Shown: positions 20,987 to 30,200 of the stretch, in pieces
How positions within the stretch are numbered: position 1 is the stretch's first letter
Layout of the letters: each line of letters opens with the position of its first letter
Origin: Linnemannia schmuckeri
Lineage: Eukaryota; Mortierellomycota; Mortierellomycetes; Mortierellales; Mortierellaceae
Length of the DNA stretch: 64,000 bases
Direction: 5' to 3'
NCBI GenBank assembly: GCA_029449235.1
Contig: JANATG010000014.1
Coordinates: forward strand, 310,001 to 374,000
The notes under the pieces: model-generated
Databases searched by the model: none
The model's input: the letters and a program-made list of their open reading frames with translations, nothing else
What the model was told of the DNA's origin: nothing
Program-made: the position numbers and the translations under genes

Positions 20987-21805
20987 CTTTTAAAGCGAGG
21001 AATAGCTTGCTCTCAAGAGAAGCCTCAGGGCATGCACAAGAGGCGGGTCTAGACTTTGACTGAAAAGCTAGGGTTGCCTTGAGAAGGGACGGCAGGGCGC
21101 CTAGATTCGTCGGATGACATGGTTCGACACTCGGTGTGTGGATGGAGCAAGATTTCATGCACAGGTTACTTGTGCATGACTGTCGGCTTTGATACGGCTT
21201 GATAGGTTGCATGGATATCAAAGTAGTAGGCAAGGTACACATCTCCAGGCCGAGGCTGAACTAGACTCTTTCAGGAGATCAGGCACCCAGTCACAGAAAG
21301 ACTATACAAGGCGAACATCTTTTCATTATGTGTGCATTTGCTGTTTTTCAACACTGACCTTTTCAATTTTTTTTGCTCTCTTAATAGATGATAGAACAAT
21401 GAAGCGGCTGGCTACCAATCAGTGCAAAAAGGGAAGGAATACTTTTGCATGCGGCCACATTGTTGCTTGCCGTATCGTCCTTTCATTTCTTCACCGGGCA
21501 CAGTTTACGTATATCTTTTCATTAGACCTTGCTCCGACAAAACTCAGAACTGAGTTAGTTGCGCATAATTAGAATCGAATACTTGAGGACTAAGAATAGG
21601 TAGGATCAAACAGTAAGGGCTAAACATAAGTGCAGTTGAGCCTCATAGCCATAGAGCATTTAATGGATACATCTCCCATACAGAAGTGGTGCTGTCCAAG
21701 TCAATACTATATAAAATGCTAGGTTCGTATCTGGATATTGATATGTTTCACATAAAAGGGTCAGACCCCTTAAGTGATAGAAACTCTCAGACCACTACGC
21801 TCTTA

Positions 21806-21992
21806 TGCTTGGAACATTGTCTGCGCGGTGCCAATGGCTACCCCACCAATCATAAGAGAGGCTCAAAATTAGGCTGCTCCTAGACCACCCAGCCCCATTG
21901 CTGCTCTTGTGACCGGACCGGTCTTGTAGGGGGTACCCAGCCAATGATGGAAGGAGCTTAAATCGCCACGGGCACAGACCTCTGATCCCATG
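21806..21992 (+). repeat. 187-bp direct repeat, copy 2
   Basis: Same orientation and length as 19273-19459, with few substitutions. The flanks of the two copies are unrelated, which sets the ends of the unit. Confidence 0.85.
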
Positions 21993-22385
21993 AACCTTCT
22001 ATGTATGGTGTACTGGCCGTGCAGCCAATTGTGGGAAAAGATTATATAGACGGTACCTAGACCATTCGTGACTAACGTACTCTGTGGTTGAAGGCTATGG
22101 CGGAGGGCTCTCTATTGTGGTGTAGATTCAGTCAGTCACATTTGCCTTACAACTTCATATCAAGACAGTTCCTTCAGTTCGCATTCAAAGCTCTCGAAAC
22201 CCTCCTTGACAATTCACTATCAAGGACCCACTCATAATGCCCTATATATCTTTTATATCTTCCGCTCGATGCGACCCTAGCGATCATGGGGAAGGACTAG
22301 TTGACGAAGTAACGGCACCTCAGGGTTCTACACTAATAATCAACCATACGATGCCGACATCAGTCTAAATGGTTAAACATATGGG

Positions 22386-22598
22386 ATGACCAGCTTCTTT
22401 GGCTTGGGAAGACAGTTAAACGGGCCGGTCTTTTCTCTACTGATCAGAAATCCACAAGGGGGCGCTCCTATATTTCGTCGTGTTGAAGCAGGCGCTCACA
22501 TAAGTGCCAACAAAGGCATCGGGGGTGACGGAAGGTCAGTTCATTACCACGTCAATGCCAACTGGGTGCCATTGCCACAGGGTGTATCATCATCGTAA
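22386..22598 (+). CDS. Possible small protein, 70 residues
   Basis: ATG at 22386 opens MTSFFGLGRQLNGPVFSLLI and ends WVPLPQGVSSS. Amino-acid composition is protein-like (Gly, Val, His, Asn), but no domain, signal peptide or promoter is clear. It may be one exon of a longer gene or a chance frame. Confidence 0.25.
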   Translation: MTSFFGLGRQLNGPVFSLLIRNPQGGAPIFRRVEAGAHISANKGIGGDGRSVHYHVNANWVPLPQGVSSS

Positions 22599-23702
22599 CG
22601 TCCGAGTGTGACAAGAGAGGTCTATGACCTGCCGCCTACATGACCGTATGCCCTTCGTGCCGTCATATCGCTCATTGCCGCGTTCAGATGCTGAGCCCGG
22701 CGACTCTCTCATACGTGACTTGTGCAGTTTGCACTTGCATTAATATCTCCGGCGTAAATGCCGTTCCCAGCAACCTTTCCGGCTACCAACTTATATATAT
22801 TCTCTTTCCCAACACAGAGCAGTAACCCAGAAGAAAAACAATACCATACTTCAGTCTTCTCACTTCAACCTCCTTTAGCAGTTACCCCTTCAGTTCTCCT
22901 ATTTTCTCCTTTTTACAACACTCCCTCCAAAATATGCTTTTGTAAAACCTCTTTGCTGTTTCTTGTTATTGTTTATTCTTCCTGTCAGACTCGTCTAAAG
23001 ACTATTATCGTCCTTTGTGGCATAGGCCCTGCAAGAATGACGGTCGAGTGCACTGCCACAATAAGAGTTAACCTGGCCTCTACCCCCTCTCTACTTCGCC
23101 TGTCTTAGCAATCTCGCCTCCTCCTGTACAGTACAGTACTTCATTTGCAAAGAGTGGTGGCCCACCGATAAGTCACCAAAAGTGATACAGGGATCCAATA
23201 AGCTGCAAGAAATTACAGCAAAACGTGACTGCCCCCAAACTACCCAGCGTAAAGCAACTTGAAGTCCACGCGTAGTTGAAATGAACTGGGAATACACCAT
23301 ATATGGTATCTTTTTCGTTCAGCATGATCTTTGGTGAGCAGATGGATCCGGTGGATAAAAGCCCCTTAAAGGATCCACGTGGGAACGCAGCACGCGGAAG
23401 AGAAACATCTTGACGGAAGGTGGCTACAGAAGGTGAGATGTAGTGGAAATGATTCAAAGGCTGATTCAGTATGTGCAGATATAATATATTGGCAACAGGT
23501 TGACATATAGCCACGTACCACTGAAGTTCGTGCTATACAATGTTGGTGAAGGTATAGTTTGTGTGAATAAAAAGAGAAGAAAGGATGGTTTGCTAAGTTA
23601 TAGTGAAAGTGCAAGAATAGCCCTTAAGCCCAACTACAAATAACCTGACCTTGATGCAGAATCAGGGGTTCAAAGAACGGTAGGATAGAGCGATTGTTGC
23701 GC

Positions 23703-23939
23703 TCGCAGTTGATATAGATTGTTGGTTGCTTGCTCCATTAATAAATGCTAGTTTCGCTCGACTCGCACACACTGAAAATGAAGGCTAGCTAACATTGGTA
23801 AATGTGTCTCTGAAAAAGGGCGAAGAACACAAGAGCCCTTGAGCTACCCTTTTTCTCCCTATATAGTATCTACATTGGGACAAAATACGATGAGATAGGG
23901 TTAGGCGAAAGGGGTATGGATTCTATAGCAGCATCAACA
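23703..23939 (+). repeat. ~236-bp direct repeat, copy 1
   Basis: From TCGCAGTTGATATAGATTGT to GCATCAACA. It matches 24583-24817 with scattered substitutions and small gaps. A short related piece (GGATAGAGCGATT) also recurs at 23683 and 24368. The pair flanks the 328-bp copy B. Confidence 0.85.
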
Positions 23940-24010
23940 ACTTGACCTCCAAGCAGGAATTGTAAAGAGGCGGTATAAACCCCTTAAGTGATCCGAAAAT
24001 TAGTACATGT

Positions 24011-24338
24011 TGTTACTCAGGGAGAGGGTCAACGGCCAGAGCTGTAGGACCACTGTTAAGCCCTCAATTGGTACAGGGATAAAGGGAGTTGTAGGTTGAA
24101 GGAAGGTTGAGAGTAGGGAATAGTGATAATAGTGTCCTAAAGAACCACACGAAACAATACACTGCAGCGCGCCAGCGAAACTCTTGTCAGTACTGCTCTC
24201 GTCCAAGAAGTGATGTGTAAAAGGGCAAAGAGCAGACAAGAGGGCTTGGCGCACTACTACTACTATGTCTACTAAAGAATATGACTGCTAATCTAAGGCG
24301 TCGCCACCGCTGCCTAGCTACCACCTCCTTTTGCAACA
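24011..24338 (-). mobile_element. 328-bp LTR-like/MITE-like element, copy B (inverted)
   Basis: Reverse complement of 18865-19192, with 327 of 328 positions identical; the one difference is in the terminal GAGCAACA / GAGTAACA. Near-identity implies recent insertion or gene conversion. The two arms enclose 4.8 kb including the granulin-like gene. Confidence 0.75.
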
Positions 24339-24582
24339 CTGTTACAGAATTAGGCTCGGAGAATAGTAGGATAGAGCGATTAGCATCCCTCCTTTATAAA
24401 AGGATGCAGATGCAGTTTTTTTGATGCAGTAGTCTTTTCGTGATTCCTATTGGAGGAAATAGGATAACGAGCGTTTCTTGCATATGCATCGACTTTGGAA
24501 ATCGTTATTTTTCAGCTTTCCAGACAGGTACAACTTGTATCTGCATCGAAATTTTCAAAAAGGAAGGTGGCTACTGTTGCCT

Positions 24583-24817
24583 TCGCAGTTGATGTAGATT
24601 GTTGGTTGCTTGCTCCTTTAATAAACACTAGTTTCGCTCGACCCATACACACTGAAAATGAAGGCTAGCTAACATTGGTAAATGTGTCTCTGAAAAAGGG
24701 CGAAGAACACAAGAGCCACCGTGCTCCCCTTTTCCACCTATATATTATCTACATTGGGACTAAATACGGTGAGGTAGGATTAGGCGAAGGGGTATGGATT
24801 CTGTAACATCATCAACA
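24583..24817 (+). repeat. ~236-bp direct repeat, copy 2
   Basis: Second copy of the unit at 23703-23939. The upstream sequence differs, so the 5' boundary is at TCGCAGTTGAT. Confidence 0.85.
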
Positions 24818-25506
24818 CGAAGACTTTGTCAGTAATCCAATGTCCTACAATAATGCATAAATACAGGACAACAAGTACAATCTATTAATTTAAATCGCTC
24901 CAGGTTGCAATAGGTGGGTGAGTCCTTGTGCCTGCAGCTTCTACGTTGTAGCTGTAGAGGATAACAAGTGCGAATCGTACAAGTGCATTAACATGATGTA
25001 GGAATGAAGGGGCAAGCTCTCATCTCCATTGTTTTGAAACCTCTGCCTATAGGCGTATGAAGATTAGTACACTACACAACAGACAAAAGCTACAGTTATT
25101 TACACAGTCCAAAGTAGCAGCTTAAATGAGCACAATGAAAGCGGAGAAACCTCTCCTTTTCGAGTACACGGAAAATAGGAGGCAAAAATCACCGCAGACG
25201 GCTAATCAGCGTGCTCGCTATTACTAGACAAAGTAGAGATTGAAGTCAGAGGAAGCGGTACTCCCAAGTACATTCATCAAGAGCAATGCAAAATCCAGCT
25301 TGCTGAGCGTAAATAGACGCTAAATTAGGTTCAAAATATTAAAGTTATCCTTTTAGTGTTCGATTCTCTAACTCAGAAACCTGCCTACACGTATAGGCAG
25401 GCTACTCGACACCTGAGGTGTTTTTTTTTTGTTTATAATAAAATCACCTAGTGCTTTGACACCAGTTTTGTGTGGTAAGTATACTCCATAAGTGTCTATT
25501 GTGAAA

Positions 25507-26265
25507 TCACGAGCGCTTTGCGAGCACGTTTCTGATCCAGTTGTTGAACTCACACATCAGATGTGCCTGATGCTGTCTAATCATCCAATTCGGGACCAGC
25601 GCAGGGAACTCGACCAATAGCTTTAGTCTCAAGCCATCGATCTCTTGTTTTATCTGATGCCTCACGCCGCCAATGACGGTTCCGCGCTTTGTACGGGCTG
25701 CACCAAACAGCTGCACAGCGTAGGTTGGGTCTTTCTGTGAGCGCAGGCCCTCGGCGTCACCATAGCAGATGTAGAACTGGGTGGGGAATGGTGAACCGCC
25801 AGTCGTCTCGATCACCTCCTGGGTGTTCTCTCCTATGTTCGCGATCAAGTAGTGGTCGGGGCATGCCATGAGCCTCATCTTGCTATACTCCACGTCCTTG
25901 TCCAGCATGATATGGTTCAGCTTATCCAAAAACGTGCTAGGATCGAGATCCACACCGCTAATGGCGACTTCCACGATACTATACTTCCTTCTACCAAACG
26001 ACAGGAAGCTGGCGATCTCCATTACGAGCTGAGTGAAACCAAGGTAGGAGCCCAGCATCTTGCGTACCTTGTCCTCGCCCATCTCGATTTTCATCTCAGC
26101 TAGGCCGCATCTCTGCTCATCAATAGTTTTTACGTCGAGTGGGCGCTTCACGCCCAGCTGGCAGTGAACAAAGTTGGTCACATGGGCCAGTCGCTTTGCC
26201 TCCCATTGGCTGATCGTCTTATACGGGACCACTTTCCCGTCAGCGTATGTGTTTATCTCCACCAT
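25507..26265 (-). CDS. Protein of unknown function, 252 residues
   Basis: Intronless coding sequence starting MVEINTYADGKVVPY. It has balanced composition and a fold-like pattern of alternating strands and helices with no low-complexity sequence: LGSYLGFTQLVMEIASFLSF, YSIVEVAISGVDLDPS, CPDHYLIANIGEN, then FPTQFYICYGDAEGL, GAARTKRGTVIGGVRHQI, and a C-terminal helix (HLMCEFNNWI). No signal peptide or membrane span. I do not recognise the family. The sequence looks conserved in style, unlike its repeat-filled surroundings. Upstream, a probable 5' UTR intron (26363-26268) has a GTAAGAG donor, a perfect TACTAAC branch site (26307-26301) and a CCTAG acceptor two bases before the ATG. A TATA-like TATAAA lies at 26588-26583. 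The upstream exon is not in frame with the ATG. The gene looks functional; transfer from a bacterium is possible but untested. Confidence 0.7.
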   Translation of the reverse strand: MVEINTYADGKVVPYKTISQWEAKRLAHVTNFVHCQLGVKRPLDVKTIDEQRCGLAEMKIEMGEDKVRKMLGSYLGFTQLVMEIASFLSFGRRKYSIVEVAISGVDLDPSTFLDKLNHIMLDKDVEYSKMRLMACPDHYLIANIGENTQEVIETTGGSPFPTQFYICYGDAEGLRSQKDPTYAVQLFGAARTKRGTVIGGVRHQIKQEIDGLRLKLLVEFPALVPNWMIRQHQAHLMCEFNNWIRNVLAKRS

Positions 26266-26267
26266 TG

Positions 26268-26363
26268 CTAGGGGTGTAAGTAAAATGATAGTGGTAATAG
26301 GTTAGTATTAACGCCGTTACCCCTTGATCATGATTGCAACTGTCCAAGATGATAGTCTCTTAC
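26268..26363 (-). other. 5' UTR intron of the 252-residue gene
   Basis: 96-nt intron with donor GTAAGAGACT, branch TACTAAC and acceptor CACCCCTAG. Its donor neighbourhood shares 18 bases with the 5' UTR intron at 14631. Confidence 0.6.
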
Positions 26364-27126
26364 AAGACTTTGAAAGAGATGTACATTTGTTCGGGGGTTA
26401 TGCCAAATAATTGGTGTTAAGCAAAGCAGCTGAGGGAGAAGTGCGGGAGTTGCAGGGAGGGGTGAAAGAAGAAAACGCGGGGTGGGACGAGAATCGGATT
26501 GTTGATTGGAATTGGTTCTTGATTAATCTGTGGAGGAAGGTGCAGTGCAAGTGTGGAAGTTGTGTTAAACTGTAGGGTGACATTTATACTATTTTGTGAA
26601 CAACATGTGTGCAATTTGTGACTGGGCTATGGCAAATTATTTAACCGAGTCGACACAGATTGGATGAATCGGCGTAGATTAGCCGAATCGGCACGGATTA
26701 AAAACAATTCACTCGCCATGTTCACATGCATAGGCTCAGAAATCCCTACCACGCCAGCTCAGGCATCCAAGGAAAGGTCATATTGAAAAAAAAAGACTGC
26801 ATAAGTATTCCCAAATGATCCTCTACCATAGCTGTCAAGTTCTAGACAAGGACAGACCAAACCAAGAGTTGTGAGTTATCAATGTTTTATTGTCAAGATG
26901 CAGGATATTGAACAAGAAGAAGCGAAAAGAAGAAACTACATATGCGAGGCTGAAAAGTCAGGAGCGTGGACATTACAGTTCAAAGATACTACTAACTTGC
27001 ATTATGAAGAAGCAGAGTGTGAGAGTGTGGGAGAGTGACAGGAGCGTAAGAAAGAGGGTGTCAAGAACAGTATAGAGTGTTTATGCACCGAGCCGAAAAT
27101 ACTCTGTTTTTCGGATAAAATAACTG

Positions 27127-27228
27127 GTGTTCATAGCGACGTTGCTTTTGGATCTTTCAATGCCGGCTCTTTCAATCCTTGCTTTAGCGCCAATTCGAGG
27201 TCGCGTCGTTGATGCTTTGTTCACTTGT
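27127..27228 (+). repeat. Dispersed ~100-bp repeat, copy 3 (plus)
   Basis: GTTCATAGCGACGTTGC, CGGCTCTTTCAATCCTTG, ATTCGAGGTCGCG and GATGCTTTGTTCAC appear in the same order as at 18763-18860. Confidence 0.7.
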
Positions 27229-27296
27229 CGAAGCTTAATTGTTTATTAAGGGGTATCATTTCAGTTTAGACTACGCGTGCTGAAGTGGTCTGTGCC

Positions 27297-27310
27297 CGGT
27301 CACGTGACCG
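27297..27310. promoter_or_regulatory. 14-bp perfect palindrome with CACGTG core
   Basis: CGGTCACGTGACCG is self-complementary and contains an E-box (CACGTG), a binding site type for fungal bHLH factors. It may also be a simple structural palindrome within repeat debris. Confidence 0.4.
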
Positions 27311-27411
27311 TAGTGTGCTGCGTTTGGCGCGTCTAAGCCACCACTTAGATACTCTTGCTAGGATCTCGTAGGAGGTCGTGCTCACATACGGCGCCGACCT
27401 CCATCTATCTT

Positions 27412-27451
27412 AGGTAGTTACCATCGCTCTCAGGTAGCTACCATCGCTCTC
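27412..27451 (+). repeat. 20-bp tandem duplication
   Basis: AGGTAGTTACCATCGCTCTC followed at once by AGGTAGCTACCATCGCTCTC, one substitution apart. Confidence 0.8.
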
Positions 27452-27956
27452 AGTCCATTTCTGACCCTACATAGATATGACTCTTAGCATAGACGATCTC
27501 TCCCCCAACTCCCGTTCCCTATAAGATAGCTAGCTTAGCCCTAGACAGTTCCTCACTTCTTTTGTTCCTCTTTCCTCATAAAGTTGTCTTTATCATATCT
27601 GTCTCCTTTTGGGATGTCCTTCCTGTATTGGATGTTCATCTTTCTCTGTATTATCTTCACTCTTGTCCTTCTCGAACTCTACCTCAACAACTCCATTTCC
27701 CCTCTTTGTTTCGTCACTCTGCCCCTTAACAGTCCTCCCACGGCCTTCTCATTCCAACAAAGTGTCATATAAATCAAACTTTTTACAAGTCTTGAGAATC
27801 CTCCCGAACATATTTTTCCGTACGATTACTCTCCTTTCCCCAATCTTTCTCTCAATCTCCTCTACCACTACCCCACTTTTCGCCCCCATTCCTTGGCTAC
27901 GTCTATTACACCTTCATTACACCAAAATATTTACCTGGTCCATTGCCTGAACAAAA

Positions 27957-28124
27957 ATGGCCCTTCAATTTCGTGTGCTAGATAAACAAGACGACGCTTA
28001 CAGAGACATCTACCCAAGGAACCCTTACGCTTCACTCTGTGTCAATGACCACATCGCAAAGGTTCCTATAGCCCCATTGGCTCGCAATAAATCTCTATTA
28101 CACATAGTCTCAAACTGGCTTTGA
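27957..28124 (+). CDS. Possible small protein or first exon, 55 residues
   Basis: ATG in AAAATGG context opens MALQFRVLDKQDDAYRDIYP and ends HIVSNWL. It follows a 400-bp pyrimidine-rich leader, which resembles the leaders of the supported genes here. No domain recognised. It may be the first exon of a gene whose later exons I could not place, since a GGTTCC donor-like site lies inside. Confidence 0.25.
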   Translation: MALQFRVLDKQDDAYRDIYPRNPYASLCVNDHIAKVPIAPLARNKSLLHIVSNWL

Positions 28125-28631
28125 AGATGACCTTTAGCCGACGTCCAACATTTGCCGTTATTTTGGGCACACATTTGGTTGAGCATATTGTGCTCCTTGA
28201 CTAGTCCTCCGGTCATCCCGATCTAATCCCAGTCAACAGTGCCATTTCAATATGGCTTTCTTAAGTTCTTTTGTAGCCGCATATCAACTCCAACGCCATG
28301 CTCTATAATACACACAAGGACTTGCATGACTGTTGCAGGGCCACTTACGGATGCAGAAGGCGGTTGGTGATCAGCCTGTACTTTGATTTACTTACATTTC
28401 TTGTCAGCGATGTGTAGTGCCTAATAAATGATTGAGTCGCGTTGGTGTATGGACTCATTTCTCTTTTTCACTATTACTCTACTCTTTTGACCTCTTTTCT
28501 ACCATATATAGCATGTAACACATAGCTTTAGAATTTCTTAATGTTCTCTTGCGCGATTCTCATGTGGGGTTGCCTGTATTCGCTTTGGTGCATGGATCTT
28601 GCCTTGGATTGCGTTCCTGCTCTGGGGCTGG

Positions 28632-28779
28632 TGTTATTGCTCATGGAGAGGGTCGAAGGCCAGAGTTATAGGAGCGCTGTTAAGTCCTCAATTGGTACAG
28701 GGGAAGAGAGAGTTGTAGGTTGAAGGGAGGTTGATAGTAGGGAGTAGTGATAATAGTGTCCTAAAGAACCACACGAAAC
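28632..28779 (-). mobile_element. Truncated, diverged copy of the 328-bp element
   Basis: It matches the first ~150 bases of copy B (from TGTTATTGCTCATGGAGAGG to CACACGAAAC) with many substitutions, then stops abruptly. It shows that the family has older members than the near-identical pair. Confidence 0.7.
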
Positions 28780-29977
28780 TGTGATTGCTCTAACATTCTT
28801 GACTTTGCAAAGACGGATGACGATTTTTTGAGCAAGAACAAAAAGGGACATGATTCGACAACACAGCTCTCGGGTTCTGACGACAGAAAAGATATTTGAC
28901 ACAGAATAAAAGGACTGAGATGGAAATAACTTAAGGGGCAAGTGAGGTTACAGAAGGACTATTCTAGGCGATGCATTCTTTTTCACAAACCCACACGCTG
29001 GCTTCTTTATCACTTCCCTCCCTCTCGACTCATCGCTTTTATATTCCTTCTCGGCCCTTCCCCCCATACATTTCATAACGAGCAAGCAACCATTGCTCAT
29101 AACAAATATCTTGGTGAACGGCGCATGAAAGTTAGGAAGGAACCTCGTGGTTATGCGACTCCAAATGAAGCAATCTAAGGTACTGAATGTGATCAACATA
29201 ATTTAAGAAAGTATTACATGAATACTAAAACGAAGGGACAACAAGAACAGGAGCCATATTTAAGTGACGAATCCGAGAGAGGGCTTATGTATGGTCATGG
29301 ATTGCAACGAAAAAAAAAATGTACATGCAAGGCAAACCTGAGCGAAGAAAGGAGGGGTCAGTCTATGTGACTTAATGAGGAGGTTGATTGTGGCTCTGCT
29401 CCAAGCATTCTCCTCGAAGTGATTAAATGGGAAGGGGATTGACTACAGCAGCGCCGTAGTCAGTCGCTTTTCGTTTACTCATAAAAAAGTTAGAATTTAC
29501 AGTAGAGTCTGCCCTGTTAAAATGAAAGGGAAAGCTTGGCTATCTCCAATGCTGCACGAGAAACATGCTCTATTGTCATGGACAGAGAATCAACACTGTC
29601 TTTCGTGCTCTCAGTACCAAAAAAAAAAATAGCCTTGGCGTTTTCTAATCATAATATTCCTCGAAGCAAGTAAATGGGAAGGAAATTGATTATGGCAACG
29701 CCATAGCCAATCTCTTTTCTCCCACCTCCGAAAAGATGAGCATTGACAGTGGACTTAGTCCCTGTTAGATAAGAAAAAGAGGGAGAAATTCTCCATCGCT
29801 TGTGGTGCGGTTCAAAAACTCTCTATTACCATTCATGGCTAACCAGATTCTTTTACTAACAAAAAATCCCATTAGCCGCGGCAACCCCCTAGTAAAGCTA
29901 ACTTGTTTTATTGTGGCTGGTTAAATAGATGTTGGAGGTTGTTTTCTGTTTGTTATGTGTTGAGTATCGCTGTGTGA

Positions 29978-29979
<2 letters not shown>

Positions 29980-30011
<32 letters not shown>
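29980..30011 (+). repeat. Poly-T tract, 32 bases
   Basis: Uninterrupted T32. Length in the assembly may be unreliable. Confidence 0.9.
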
Positions 30012-30013
<2 letters not shown>

Positions 30014-30126
30014 AAAATTAAATTCATAAAAATAATCATGATAGATTCATTCATCACTCATCTTTTCCTTTCTCTTTCCTTCCCCTCCTTCCCTGCGCTC
30101 CGTCTTTCCTCCCTCGGTATCTTCCT

Positions 30127-30200
30127 ACTCACTCCCCTCACTCCCCTCACTCCCCTCACTCACTCACTCCTCTCACTCACTCACTCCCTCACTCACTCAA
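30127..30200 (+). repeat. CTCACTCCC/CTCACT microsatellite
   Basis: Repeats of CTCACTCCC then CACTCACT, overlapping the stop codon of the kinase gene at 30197. On the kinase strand this is a GAGTGAG-rich run at the start of the 3' UTR. Confidence 0.85.

Larger units (their letters stand above)
20846..25506. other. Repeat-rich stretch, 4.7 kb
   Basis: Apart from the repeats listed separately and a weak small frame at 22386-22598, no gene is supported. A TATA-like TATATATATTC (22791-22801) with a CT-rich leader at 22840-22930 looks like a promoter without a clear open frame behind it. Confidence 0.4.
26364..27956. other. Intergenic, repeats and promoter-like sequence
   Basis: Upstream of the 252-residue gene it has the TATA box, then short GAATCGGCxxxGATTA repeats (26645-26700), the 100-bp repeat (27127-27228), a perfect palindrome (27297-27310) and a 20-bp tandem pair (27412-27451). 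A long pyrimidine-rich run (27540-27900) precedes the small frame at 27957. Confidence 0.4.
28125..30196. other. Intergenic, 2.1 kb
   Basis: No gene supported. It contains the third, diverged copy of the 328-bp element (28632-28779), several A/T runs, and a poly-T of 32 (29980-30011). A CTCACTCCC microsatellite (30127-30200) runs into the end of the kinase gene. Confidence 0.4.
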
